Shown: positions 7,589 through 16,401, counted from the stretch's first letter. The stretch: DNA of 33,419 nucleotides from Anaerolineae bacterium (GCA_025454475.1 JALOOJ010000021.1:1-33419), one strand, 5' to 3'. Program-made: numbers and translations. The notes: generated by a model not told the origin, from the sequence alone.

Positions 7589-10500
7589 ATGCATAGTCTG
7601 TTGATTGAGACGATCACCTCCGACAACCCGGTGGTGCGAGATCGGTCTCTGGATGCACTCTGTGCGTCGATGTCGGCAGCCGAGTTGCGGTCCGAATGCG
7701 AGGCTCTGGAGGCTTTTCGTCGGCAGAGCGGCAACCTCTATGAGCGTGTTCGAGCGCTCTTCTTCCTGTACGCGATCCATCGCTTCCACTTGCCACACGC
7801 CGGCGGGCTGCAGAGGCGAGGCACAATCCCATTCCGAGGCTATGAACACCTCTTGCAGCGCCGGTTTGAGGAGGCTATCCGGACGTTCCTTGAGGTGCAG
7901 CGCGTCTCAGGGATGACCCAGGGTACCACCAGTGCGCTTGCTGAAGCCTACCATCGTTTGGGTTTCCAGACGCTGGCAGACCAAGTGCGGCGGAGTGTCC
8001 GCGCCGTACGTGGTAACCAGTGGATGTTCCGGATGGGCCATCCCGCCGACCACCCCCTGCGCGTCCGGCCCGAGTTGCTGTCGCGGACCCCCGGAGGGCT
8101 GTACCCGATCCTATATGAGGCGACGCCGGTTCGGATGGACCTAAGTCACAGTGGGTGGAGTGACATCTTCTTCCTGGGGATGGATTATCCGGAAGGGGCG
8201 CGGGTACTGAATGTCTCCATCGACCTCGCCGTGCGCGGACGCGATCGGTTTCCCACACCGCCAGTCGAGGCGTACGTGCGCGTCATCGATGCGCCGATCC
8301 TGCGGCTTACGAGTGTTGACCTTGGCGCAAGCGCGGAGATACGTGACCTTGCCGAGGTGTTCGACTTCGCGAGGGACTACCTCGGTCTGCTCAAGGCGGC
8401 TATCATCGCTGCCGGCATTATCCCGCCGGGGATCGAGGGCTCTGGAGAGCAGTTGTCCGATCTTCTTGCTCGCCTCGTCGGACCCGGCCTGGGCCTTGAG
8501 GTGGTTAGCTGTGTCAAAGGCATTCCCAAGGGATCCCGGCTTGCCGTCTCGACGAGCCTCCTGGCGTGCCTGATCGCGGCGTGTATGCGCGCGACTGGAC
8601 AGGCTCGTGCCCTGGAAGGGCAGTTGGTCGAGGAGGAGCGACGTCTCGTAGCTGCACGAGCGATCCTCGGCGAGTGGTTGGCAGGATCGGGGGGCGGGTG
8701 GCAGGATAGTGGTGGCGTCTGGCCGGGCATGAAGCTGATCACCGGTGAGTTCGCTGGGCCCGGTGATCCGGAGCACGGCGTTAGCCGCGGGCGTCTGCTG
8801 CCGGCGCATCACATCCTGGACGAAGCCGAGGTCAGCGCAGACACGCGTCGCCGGCTGCAGGAGAGTTTGGTTCTGGTCCACGGCGGCATGGCGCAGGACG
8901 TGGGCCCGATTTTGGAGATGGTGACCGAGAAGTATCTGTTGCGATCCGGTGCGGAATGGAACGCTCGGCAGGAGGCGGTACGGCTGTTTGACCGGATCGT
9001 GACATTCCTCCGGCAGGGCGCTATCGAGAGTATCGGAGGAGCGACGACGCGCAACTTCTTCGGCCCGATCGAGACGATTATCCCGTGGGCCAGCAACCTG
9101 TACACGGTCACACTCATCGACCGGGTTCGCGAGAGTTTCGGCTCGGGTTTCTGGGGATTCTGGATGCTGGGCGGTATGTCGGGTGGGGGGATGGGGTTCA
9201 TCTTCGACCCTGAGCGCAAGGTCGAAGCGCAGACAAAGTTGCTCACCACGATGCTCGAGACCAAGGGCGACCTTGCGGAGGCCCTTCCATTTGCTATGGA
9301 CCCGGTGGTCTACGATTTCGCCATCAACCAGCGGGGCACCTATGCGGAGCTCCTCGCCGGTGATGTGCGCGATCAGCCAGGCAGCCCTGGCGCCGCGATG
9401 ATGCCTACCGGTTACTACACCTTGCTTGCGCCTCAGATGCTGCGTATGGGATGGCATACGCTGTCGCCCCTGCTGCGGGCCGAGCTCGATGCCTTTGGCA
9501 CGTTGTGCCGGACGGTGCCTGAGCTATCGAGCACGGTCCAGGTGTTGTTCGACCAGATGCTACCGCATTCAGATGGCGAATCGTCTGATGGCCGGACGCT
9601 TGGTGCCCTGCTGGACGAACTGGGATTCGATCGCGCTCAACACGAGAAGATCCGCACGGATCTCAGGGCCGGACGAATCGGTCTCGCCCAGAATCGCCTG
9701 GCTCCGACCACTGAGGTTCGGGATGTGCACGAGGGGGATGTGCTGGACCTTGCCGATGTCAATGAAGGGCGTGACCACGAATACACGGCACTGGGCCACG
9801 CTGCCCTCGCAGCGGGCAAGGTGGCCGTCGTCACGCTTGCTGCGGGCGTCGGAAGCCGCTGGACGCACGGCGCCGGCGTGGTCAAGGCGCTACACCCCTT
9901 CTGCAAACTCGATGGTGTGCACCGCACGTTCACCGAGGTGCACCTCGCCAAGAGCCGTCGCGTCGGCAGCCATGCAGGCGCCCCGATTCCCCATATCATC
10001 ACTACCAGTTATCTGACACACGACGCGATCCGCCGGTTCCTCGACAAGCGGGGCAACTACGGCTACCCAGGGCCGCTCTTCCTGTCGCCAGGTAGAACCG
10101 TTGGGCTGCGCCTCGTGCCAACGGCGCGTGACCTGCGCTTCGCCTGGGAAGAGATGCCGCAGCAGGTGCTCGATGAGCAGGCCCAGAAAGTGCGGGAGAG
10201 CCTACGATCTGCCTTGATGAACTGGGCGGTCAAAACGGGCGAGGCTTCGGATTACCGAGACAACGTTCCGCTGCAGTGCCTGCATCCGGTCGGGCACTGG
10301 TTCGAGATACCCAATATGCTGAAGAACGGTGTGCTGGCGCAGCTCCTCGCCGAGCGGCCGCAGCTGAAGGTCCTGATGATGCACAACATTGACACAGTGG
10401 GCACAGACGCGTCACCTCTGGTCTTGGGGGCGCACCTGGCCTCCGGTGCGACCATGACCGTGGAGGTGATCACGCGCGAGGTCGACGACCGAGGCGGCGG

Positions 10501-10945
10501 CCTGGCGCGCGTCGATGGGTCCCTGCGCCTGATCGAGGGGATGGCTCTACCACGCGAGGAGGACGAGTTCCGGCTCTCGTACTACAACACCAATACCGTG
10601 TGGATCGACATTGACAAGCTGCTGCGGGTGTTCAACCTGGAGCGGTCGATGCTCTCAGACGTCGAGGCGGTCTCGGCCGCGATTCGCGTGCTGGGATCGC
10701 GGATGCCAACATACGTTACGCTGAAGGATGTGAAGAAGCGTTGGGGTCACGGTCAGGAGGATGTCTTCCCGGTTGCGCAGTTCGAGAAGCTATGGGGCGA
10801 CATGACGGCCCTGCCCGAGATGGACTGCCAATTCGTGTGCGTCCCGAGGATGCGCGGGCAGCAACTGAAGGAGCAGGCTCAACTTGACGGGTGGGTGCGC
10901 GACGGCTCGGCTGCGTACACCGCCTCACTGTGCGATTGGGCCTAG
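7589..10945 (+). CDS. Fusion: fucokinase-like GHMP kinase + UDPGP-type sugar-1-phosphate nucleotidyltransferase
   Basis: The 1118-residue protein has three parts. Residues 1 to ~165 are helical with no recognised domain. Residues ~178-545 match the GHMP kinase half of L-fucokinases: PVRMDLSHSGWSD (like PVRIDLAGGWSD), the phosphate loop IPKGSRLAVSTS (314-325; canonical PxGSGLGxSS, so partly degenerate), the fucokinase mark GGGWQDSGGVWPGMKLI (about 370-386) and the C-terminal glycine loop GMSGGGMGF. Residues ~745-1085 match PF01704 UDP-sugar pyrophosphorylases: TLAAGVGSRW, HPVGHWFEIP, MHNIDTVGTDASP, a GGGLARVDG turn and YYNTNTVWIDI. The parts imply phosphorylation of a free sugar at C1 and then transfer to a nucleotide. 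Bacteroides FKP does this for fucose, but in the reverse domain order and with a different pyrophosphorylase family. The ATG at 7589 follows GGTGGGAG; TTG at 7583 is a less likely start. A hairpin terminator follows the gene. Confidence 0.8.
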   Translation: MHSLLIETITSDNPVVRDRSLDALCASMSAAELRSECEALEAFRRQSGNLYERVRALFFLYAIHRFHLPHAGGLQRRGTIPFRGYEHLLQRRFEEAIRTFLEVQRVSGMTQGTTSALAEAYHRLGFQTLADQVRRSVRAVRGNQWMFRMGHPADHPLRVRPELLSRTPGGLYPILYEATPVRMDLSHSGWSDIFFLGMDYPEGARVLNVSIDLAVRGRDRFPTPPVEAYVRVIDAPILRLTSVDLGASAEIRDLAEVFDFARDYLGLLKAAIIAAGIIPPGIEGSGEQLSDLLARLVGPGLGLEVVSCVKGIPKGSRLAVSTSLLACLIAACMRATGQARALEGQLVEEERRLVAARAILGEWLAGSGGGWQDSGGVWPGMKLITGEFAGPGDPEHGVSRGRLLPAHHILDEAEVSADTRRRLQESLVLVHGGMAQDVGPILEMVTEKYLLRSGAEWNARQEAVRLFDRIVTFLRQGAIESIGGATTRNFFGPIETIIPWASNLYTVTLIDRVRESFGSGFWGFWMLGGMSGGGMGFIFDPERKVEAQTKLLTTMLETKGDLAEALPFAMDPVVYDFAINQRGTYAELLAGDVRDQPGSPGAAMMPTGYYTLLAPQMLRMGWHTLSPLLRAELDAFGTLCRTVPELSSTVQVLFDQMLPHSDGESSDGRTLGALLDELGFDRAQHEKIRTDLRAGRIGLAQNRLAPTTEVRDVHEGDVLDLADVNEGRDHEYTALGHAALAAGKVAVVTLAAGVGSRWTHGAGVVKALHPFCKLDGVHRTFTEVHLAKSRRVGSHAGAPIPHIITTSYLTHDAIRRFLDKRGNYGYPGPLFLSPGRTVGLRLVPTARDLRFAWEEMPQQVLDEQAQKVRESLRSALMNWAVKTGEASDYRDNVPLQCLHPVGHWFEIPNMLKNGVLAQLLAERPQLKVLMMHNIDTVGTDASPLVLGAHLASGATMTVEVITREVDDRGGGLARVDGSLRLIEGMALPREEDEFRLSYYNTNTVWIDIDKLLRVFNLERSMLSDVEAVSAAIRVLGSRMPTYVTLKDVKKRWGHGQEDVFPVAQFEKLWGDMTALPEMDCQFVCVPRMRGQQLKEQAQLDGWVRDGSAAYTASLCDWA

Positions 10946-10961
10946 AGTAAGGGGGCGGCGC

Positions 10962-11002
10962 GGCCACCTGAACAGACCCGCGGGGCGCCGTGTCAGGTGG
11001 CC
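10962..11002. terminator. Hairpin between convergent genes
   Basis: GGCCACCTGA pairs perfectly with TCAGGTGGCC across a 21-nt GC-rich loop. It fills the 70-nt gap between the kinase-pyrophosphorylase gene and the diol dehydratase small-subunit gene. There is no T tract. Confidence 0.6.
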
Positions 11003-11015
11003 ACAGCCAGGGTAC

Positions 11016-11429
11016 TTAGCCGGATGCGCGCTCGAGCGCCTCTTCCTCCTCGGACGTCACGAGATTCCGGGCGCGGTACGCCTCGGCTGCTTCGTAGACC
11101 AAGCGGGCTGTGAACGGGGCGTGCAGCTCCAGCTCCAACCGCCGGCCAAGATCCTGCAGCTCTGAATACGAGGCTCTGCCTGGTCTCAGCATGCTGTAGA
11201 TCGCGAGTACGTCCTCGTTCGAGATCTGCGTCAACTCCGCCGCTCGTCGCAAGTTCGCGGCCACCTGGGCGTATCCGGCCGCCGCGGCAGCGTCCGCCTG
11301 GTGGCTGAGCGTCTCGCCGCTGATGCGAAAGTCTGCCTCTGTGAGCTCCTGCCCGATCACTGCCTCAAGGGTCAGTTCGCCGAGTGACCTACCACTCTGA
11401 GTACGGATGTCACGTAGCCTCGCGTCCAC
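11016..11429 (-). CDS. Diol/glycerol dehydratase, small subunit (PduE/DhaB3-like)
   Basis: This 137-residue protein matches the small (gamma) subunit of adenosylcobalamin-dependent diol dehydratase: RDIRTQSGRSLGELTLEAV, then EADFRISGETLSHQA, RRAAELTQI, the diagnostic LAIYSMLRPGRAS and a final YEAAEAYRARNLV helix. The small subunit packs against the large barrel and supports the holoenzyme. The track ORF starts at 11702 inside the neighbouring gene; I choose GTG 11429 because AGGGAGG lies 5 nt before it and family homology begins right there. The start lies 13 nt after the stop of the IlvD-family gene and is the last gene of the operon, so a dehydratase of a different family separates it from its partner subunits. 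Confidence 0.9.
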   Translation of the reverse strand: MDARLRDIRTQSGRSLGELTLEAVIGQELTEADFRISGETLSHQADAAAAAGYAQVAANLRRAAELTQISNEDVLAIYSMLRPGRASYSELQDLGRRLELELHAPFTARLVYEAAEAYRARNLVTSEEEEALERASG

Positions 11430-11442
11430 CCGTGCCTCCCTG

Positions 11443-13119
11443 CTATTCGTCAAAGCGGTTGGCAATGACCGCACCCTTGCTCGCGGACGATGCCAGTTGC
11501 GCGTAGAGAGCCAGGTATCCACCTTTGATGCGGGGGGCGGGGCGGTGCCACTCATCTCGACGGGCGGCAAGTTCTTCGTCGCTGACGTGCAGATGAAGGC
11601 TCCGCTTGGGTACATCGATGGTGATGGTGTCGCCATCCCTGACCAGGGCGATCGGGCCACCCTCCGCAGCCTCAGGCGATACGTGCCCCACGAAACACCC
11701 ATTGTTGGTCCCCGAGAACCGCCCGTCAGTCACGACCGCGGTCGTCAGGGCCAGCCCACGCCCATACAGGAGTTTCATGGCGATGTACATCTCGCGCATA
11801 CCTGGGCCACCCTTGGGGCCCTCATAGCGGATGACGATGACCTCGCCTGCCTGCACGTGCCCGCCCAGAATCGCCTCATTGGCCGCCTCTTCTGAGTCGA
11901 AGCACCGCGCCAGGCCGCTGAACGTATGCATATCGGGATGGATGGCGGCGGGTTTGGTGATCCCCGTGTCGGGGGCCAGGTTGCCCTTGAGTACAGCGAT
12001 ACCGCCGCCGGAACTCCACGGGTCCTCCCACGACCGTATGACGCGGCCATCAGGATCGGGGGCATTGGCGACGTTGTCGCCCATCGTATGACCGTTGACG
12101 GTCAAAGCGTCGCGGTGAATCAACGGCAGAAGCTGCTTCATAACAGCGGGGACACCGCCGGCACTATGGTAGTCCGGTACATTTGGTGCTGCTGCGGGGA
12201 AGATACGGGCGATGTGCGGCGTTGAGCTGCAAAGCGCCTCGAACTGCTCCATCGTGACTTCGTAGCCTGCCTCGTAAGCAATGGCCGGCATATGGAGCGC
12301 AACATTCGTGCTTCCGCCGATGGCGGTGCTCAGCCGGATCGCGTTCTCGATGCTATCCGGGGTGATGATGTCGCGGGCGGTGATTCCCTGATGCACCAGA
12401 GCAACGATCTGCCGCCCGGATTCCTGTGCGGACCGAAGCCTAGCCGCATGGGTTGCTGGTATCGCTGCACTCCCCGGCAAGCACATACCGAGAGCCTCCG
12501 CTACGCTGCACATCGTGTTGGCGGTGCCCAGGAAGGCGCAGGAGCCGCAAGTCGGCGTAGCGCAGTCCTCCAGATCGCGGTACGTCGCTGCGTCGATGGT
12601 CCCGGCTGCTAGCATGCCCAGTCCCTCGGTGAGCGAGGTCGTGTCTGCAGCGCGATCGTCGAATGTGCAGCCACCCTCCATCGGGCCGCCGACCACGACG
12701 ATGGCGGGGATATCGACCCGCGCTGCTGCCATCAGCATCCCCGGCACGATCTTGTCGCACGAGCAGAGGAGGACGACGGCATCGAGTCGATGCGCCTGCA
12801 CCATCATCTCGACATCGTTGGCGATGAGGTCGCGGCTGGGCAGGATGTAATGCATGCCGGCATGTCCCTGGGCGATGCCGTCGCAGGGCGCCATAATCCC
12901 GAACTCGACGGGCGTTCCGCCGCCCTGTAGAATGCCCTGCTTCACGTAGTCAGAAACCAGATCCAGGTTGTAGTGTCCTGGCACGACCCGATTCCAGGAG
13001 TTTGCCACTCCGATCAGCGGTCTAGCCAGGTCATAGTCGCTGTAGCCCATCGATTTCCATAGAGCTCGATGCATCGACCACTCGGGTCTCTCCAGTATGT
13101 CTTTGCTGCGCCAGGTCAT
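11443..13119 (-). CDS. ilvD: IlvD/Edd-family dehydratase (dihydroxy-acid dehydratase-like)
   Basis: This 558-residue Fe-S enzyme of normal family length removes water from 2,3-dihydroxy acids. IlvD makes branched-chain 2-keto acids; relatives act on sugar acids. It shows GVANSWNRVVPGH, the CDGIAQGHAGM loop, CDKIVPGMLMAAA with the first cluster cysteine, PTCGSCAFLGTANTM with the second, GGSTNVALH, and the C-terminal TDGRFSG and GHVSPEA. PGH rather than PCN at the early cysteine site is like E. coli IlvD (4Fe-4S type) and unlike the 2Fe-2S plant and mycobacterial forms. ATG 13119 (MTWRSK) has AAGGAGA 6 nt upstream and is preferred to the track start at 13149. It sits between the fused large-medium and the small subunit genes of diol dehydratase, with no other ilv gene nearby, so a catabolic sugar-acid role is as likely as valine synthesis. 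Confidence 0.88.
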   Translation of the reverse strand: MTWRSKDILERPEWSMHRALWKSMGYSDYDLARPLIGVANSWNRVVPGHYNLDLVSDYVKQGILQGGGTPVEFGIMAPCDGIAQGHAGMHYILPSRDLIANDVEMMVQAHRLDAVVLLCSCDKIVPGMLMAAARVDIPAIVVVGGPMEGGCTFDDRAADTTSLTEGLGMLAAGTIDAATYRDLEDCATPTCGSCAFLGTANTMCSVAEALGMCLPGSAAIPATHAARLRSAQESGRQIVALVHQGITARDIITPDSIENAIRLSTAIGGSTNVALHMPAIAYEAGYEVTMEQFEALCSSTPHIARIFPAAAPNVPDYHSAGGVPAVMKQLLPLIHRDALTVNGHTMGDNVANAPDPDGRVIRSWEDPWSSGGGIAVLKGNLAPDTGITKPAAIHPDMHTFSGLARCFDSEEAANEAILGGHVQAGEVIVIRYEGPKGGPGMREMYIAMKLLYGRGLALTTAVVTDGRFSGTNNGCFVGHVSPEAAEGGPIALVRDGDTITIDVPKRSLHLHVSDEELAARRDEWHRPAPRIKGGYLALYAQLASSASKGAVIANRFDE

Positions 13120-13164
13120 TGGTGTCTCCTTGTGTGTGGTTTGGTCCATGAGACCGCAGCAGGC

Positions 13165-15405
13165 TCAGACGCCCAGTCGCCGCAGCTCGGTTGGTCGCCT
13201 ATCTGGCTCCACCATCTCGGTCTCGCGGCGGTGGAGCAGCGTCGTCTGCACGATCAGGCGTAACCGTGCCGTGTTGTCGATCCGGACCGGCGCTGGCGTC
13301 GTGGGCTTGTGTTGTGCATAGCGGGCCGCGTTACGACCGATCTGTGTGTAGGACTGCAGATCGAGATTCGGGGCCATGGAGAACAGCTCTAGATTCTCGA
13401 GTGGCGCGAGGTCGCGCTGGTGGATCACAGTTGTGCCTTTCGACTGAATGCCAATCGCGACGCCTGAACCACTGAGCTGTGCGCCGGCGTGACCGATGAA
13501 GGCACAGTCAGATGTTGCGTGCACGCGTATGATGCGCGCCGGTAATCCCTCGTCCGCGATGCCCTGGAGCATTGCATCCAACACATCGCGCAGGTCCAGG
13601 CCACTCAACGCGTGCTGAATGCCGATGCCAAACGCCGGTCCGATGGCCACGACTACCTCCGCGCGACTGCCCTCAGCCGCGGGCCCGATCTCCTGAAGCC
13701 AGGGATCGCAGGTGTCGCAGTCCAGATCGCGCACAAACTGCTGAGGGTCCCACGCTTGCGGAAGCGCCTGGAGCTGCTTCCAGCGACGTCCGTCTACGAG
13801 GTAGCCGGTGCCCGGTCCGCGATAGTCATTGGCGTCTGTGAGCGCGCTGATCACACGATAGTTGCCGGGCGCATCTGCGGCGAAGATGCCTGAGGTCTGG
13901 AGGTAGTCTCCAATGACTCGTTGCCGCTGCATCTCCAGCAGGTTCACAGCTAGGTCGGTGAAACCTGCCTGTGCCAGCGTTCGGATTACCTCGACGATGG
14001 TGATGGGGCCGTCAAGGAGCATTCTGGCTGCCCTGATGTCGGCGATGCGGTCACGATCGGGAACGTCCTCGCTGCTGAAGGCAGTGACGGCAGCGTCTAC
14101 CTCCGCATCACTGATCTCGGCGAAGTCAAAGGCGTCAAAGATGGCCTGGATAGCCCTGGCACCCCGTTGTCGCGCCTGCAGCACCTCCTCGTCGCGGATA
14201 GGGTGGATGCCACCATCGACACGCATATCCCGCTGTATGACGTACCAGTCGTCGAGCTCGGTGGTGTCGAAGTTTCCGCCGCCAAACATGTTGTCGTAAC
14301 GGGGAATCGACCCATATCCTGAGGTGATGAAATCCGTTCCCGGTATGAACTGCAGCATCAACTTGGCGCTCTTGCGCATTTCTGAATGCGAAGCCAGAGC
14401 GTCGTTGCCCGATGCTACCTCAAGGCCAAGCATCATCGCGATCAGGTTCTCAGCCAGCACAGCCCGCACGCCCTCGGGCAGCGATTCAGGCAGCGCTATG
14501 CAGCTTATCGACCCGTTCTGGGTGCCCTGACTGCCGGCGCCGCGGGTGACGAGGAGACAGCGCGCCTCGAGGTACAGCATGGACTGGCCGTTCGCGTGGC
14601 CCATCAGGGCCTCGGAACCGGTACCTGATGTGAACCGGGTTTTCACGCCGCGGCTCGCGTAGGCCGAAGCCAGAAACGCCTTGGACCACGGCGTATCATC
14701 ACCATCGACAAAGGCGCGCTCAGTGCCGTAGACCGACAGCGTTTCGGAGTAGGTAGTGAGTCCGCGGAATCCCAGTCGCAGGTTCGTGGCTTCCTCTACC
14801 GAGCACTGCGTCAGGACGCCGCCGTTCCCGACCTGGGACCCCACGAGGATCGCCAGAGCATTGAGCGGCGCGTAGCGGCTTACGCCGACTGTGGTCTCAA
14901 TCTCACGGAAACCGCGTAGCGCGGCTTCGGCCGCATCGGCAGCCAGCAGAGCAGGATGTTCCTTGCGATTGGTGACGTGAGCCTGGTTGGCAGGCGTGCG
15001 CCGCGCTCGCATTTTCGTGAGCCCCATCATCATCTCAAGGACCGTCATCTCGCTGACGATGTCGACCAGCTTGGCGGCCGTGCAGCCACGCGTGACGCTT
15101 AGCACCTGGTCGCGCGTCACGTTGATGTCGACGAGCATCCGAGCAATGTCGCGAGACGGTGTAGCCATAGCAGATTCGGCGACGGCGAGGTCAATGCCCC
15201 GCTGCGCGACGAAGTGGTCGATCAGATCGAAGTCCGCGACCAGCCTGCCATCCATCTCGGTAACCATGCCTGACTCGATGCACAGGCTGGGCTCCGGGTC
15301 GGCAGGGCTTCCGACGGCGATGAGACCCGCCTCCGGCCACGGCTCGATGAACGTCTCCCGGTTCACCGGACGTTTCTGGCGGGTTTCGTGGCGCTTTGAG
15401 ACCAT
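13165..15405 (-). CDS. Adenosylcobalamin-dependent diol dehydratase, fused large + medium subunits
   Basis: This 746-residue protein joins two normally separate subunits. Residues 1 to ~545 follow Klebsiella PduC almost word for word: KRPVNRETFI, DFDLIDHF, RARRTPANQAHVTN with His143 at the same number as in PduC, ETTVGVSRYAP with Glu170, DGDDTPWSKAFLASAYASRG, TQNGSISC and ASGNDAL. Residues ~575-746 match PduD: VVVAIGPAFGIG, ATSDCAFIGH at the cobalamin site and LSGSGVAIGIQSKGTTVIH. The enzyme converts 1,2-diols or glycerol to aldehydes by a radical mechanism, so the chemistry is probably intact. The start follows GAGGGGAG, with a consensus promoter 45 nt away. The IlvD-family gene starts 45 nt downstream. 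Such enzymes normally need a DdrAB/PduGH reactivase, an alcohol or aldehyde dehydrogenase, and often a microcompartment; none is in the window. Actinobacterial fused versions are known to me. Confidence 0.93.
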   Translation of the reverse strand: MVSKRHETRQKRPVNRETFIEPWPEAGLIAVGSPADPEPSLCIESGMVTEMDGRLVADFDLIDHFVAQRGIDLAVAESAMATPSRDIARMLVDINVTRDQVLSVTRGCTAAKLVDIVSEMTVLEMMMGLTKMRARRTPANQAHVTNRKEHPALLAADAAEAALRGFREIETTVGVSRYAPLNALAILVGSQVGNGGVLTQCSVEEATNLRLGFRGLTTYSETLSVYGTERAFVDGDDTPWSKAFLASAYASRGVKTRFTSGTGSEALMGHANGQSMLYLEARCLLVTRGAGSQGTQNGSISCIALPESLPEGVRAVLAENLIAMMLGLEVASGNDALASHSEMRKSAKLMLQFIPGTDFITSGYGSIPRYDNMFGGGNFDTTELDDWYVIQRDMRVDGGIHPIRDEEVLQARQRGARAIQAIFDAFDFAEISDAEVDAAVTAFSSEDVPDRDRIADIRAARMLLDGPITIVEVIRTLAQAGFTDLAVNLLEMQRQRVIGDYLQTSGIFAADAPGNYRVISALTDANDYRGPGTGYLVDGRRWKQLQALPQAWDPQQFVRDLDCDTCDPWLQEIGPAAEGSRAEVVVAIGPAFGIGIQHALSGLDLRDVLDAMLQGIADEGLPARIIRVHATSDCAFIGHAGAQLSGSGVAIGIQSKGTTVIHQRDLAPLENLELFSMAPNLDLQSYTQIGRNAARYAQHKPTTPAPVRIDNTARLRLIVQTTLLHRRETEMVEPDRRPTELRRLGV

Positions 15406-15449
15406 ACTTAGCTCCCCTCGTCGCGCTGTGGACCTAGCATTGGGACTCG

Positions 15450-15477
15450 ATCATAGTATCAGGCAGGTCTCTGTCAA
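15450..15477 (-). promoter_or_regulatory. Promoter of the diol dehydratase operon
   Basis: On the minus strand a perfect -35 TTGACA (15472-15477), 16-nt spacer and -10 TATGAT (15450-15455) give a start near 15443, about 38 nt before the ATG. I see no cobalamin riboswitch; the leader is too short for one. Confidence 0.7.
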
Positions 15478-15554
15478 GATCGACCATCGGTCAGAGTCCT
15501 GACCTTCCTCACGACATATCCAGGAAGAGGGTGATGTGCGAACCTCACGGATGA

Positions 15555-15563
15555 TGGTATAGT
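15555..15563 (+). promoter_or_regulatory. Extended -10 promoter of the thuA-like gene
   Basis: TGGTATAGT fits the extended -10 pattern with one change. The start near 15570 would leave a 56-nt leader before the ATG at 15626. It is divergent from the diol dehydratase promoter about 80 nt away. Confidence 0.5.
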
Positions 15564-15625
15564 GTTTCCAAAGTACAACACAGCACGAGACCGTTAGCCA
15601 GACATCCAGAGAGGAGCGAACGCCA

Positions 15626-16363
15626 ATGAGTCCGATAAGAGTCACCGTGTGGAATGAGTTCCGTCACGAGAAGTCCGATCCCAAGGTTGCCGCGCTCTAT
15701 CCGGAGGGCATCCACGGGGCAATCGCGAAGTTCCTCGGAGCGCAGGGCTTTGAGACCCGCACCGCCACGCTGGATGAGCCTGAGCATGGGCTCACCTCGG
15801 AGGTCCTTAGGAATACCGACGTTCTGACCTGGTGGGGCCACATGGCGCACGGCGCCGTCCAGGACGAGATCGTGAACCGTGTGTACGCGCGGGTGATGGA
15901 GGGGATGGGTCTCATTGTGCTCCACTCCGGGCATATGTCCAAGATCTTCACCAAGCTGATGGGGACTACGTGTGACCTGAAGTGGCGCGAGATAGGCGAG
16001 AAAGAACGTGTCCACGTGATTGAGCCAGGGCACCCGATCGCGCAGGGCTTGGGGGAGTCTTTCGAGATTCCCCATGCCGAGATGTACGGGGAGCGCTTCG
16101 ACATTCCCGCGCCCGATACGCTGGTTTTCATCAGCTGGTTCCAGGGCGGGGAGGTGTTCCGTAGTGGATGCTGCTATCACCGTGGTGCGGGGAAGGTGTT
16201 CTACTTCCGACCCGGTCACGAGACGTTCCCGGTCTACTACCAGGCTGAGGTCCAGAGGGTTCTGACGAACGCCGTCCGTTGGGCTGCGCCGGTTGCCGGC
16301 CCAAAGATCACGTTCGGGCACCGGCCCCAGCCAGTTGAGCACGTTGAGGCTTATCAGGGCTAG
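15626..16363 (+). CDS. ThuA-like domain protein
   Basis: This 245-residue protein has the glutamine-amidotransferase-like fold of the ThuA family. It begins [13 protein letters not shown], then has [54 protein letters not shown] and a final GRVFYF-like strand ([17 protein letters not shown]). In rhizobia ThuA works with the Gfo/Idh/MocA-type ThuB in trehalose use through 3-keto sugars. Here two Gfo/Idh/MocA enzymes lie within 6 kb. The class-I amidotransferase cysteine is not evident, so it is probably not a glutaminase. There is no signal peptide. The ATG follows GAGAGGAG by 9 nt. The TIM-barrel gene starts 38 nt after its stop and is likely cotranscribed. The substrate is unknown. Confidence 0.88.
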   Translation: MSPIRVTVWNEFRHEKSDPKVAALYPEGIHGAIAKFLGAQGFETRTATLDEPEHGLTSEVLRNTDVLTWWGHMAHGAVQDEIVNRVYARVMEGMGLIVLHSGHMSKIFTKLMGTTCDLKWREIGEKERVHVIEPGHPIAQGLGESFEIPHAEMYGERFDIPAPDTLVFISWFQGGEVFRSGCCYHRGAGKVFYFRPGHETFPVYYQAEVQRVLTNAVRWAAPVAGPKITFGHRPQPVEHVEAYQG

Positions 16364-16401
16364 TGTTTTGCACCATCACCGATGAGAGGAGCCGAGACCC
16401 G

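Noticed and set aside
8141-9457. 438-residue minus-strand ORF inside the kinase fusion
   Set aside because: It is antisense to a frame with strong kinase motifs and has shadow-like composition and no homology I can see.
11016-15405. Propanediol-utilisation microcompartment locus
   Set aside because: No shell proteins, reactivase, aldehyde dehydrogenase or signature encapsulation genes are in the window.
15406-15625. Cobalamin riboswitch before the B12 enzyme
   Set aside because: The predicted leader is only about 38 nt and no B12-box-like sequence is visible.
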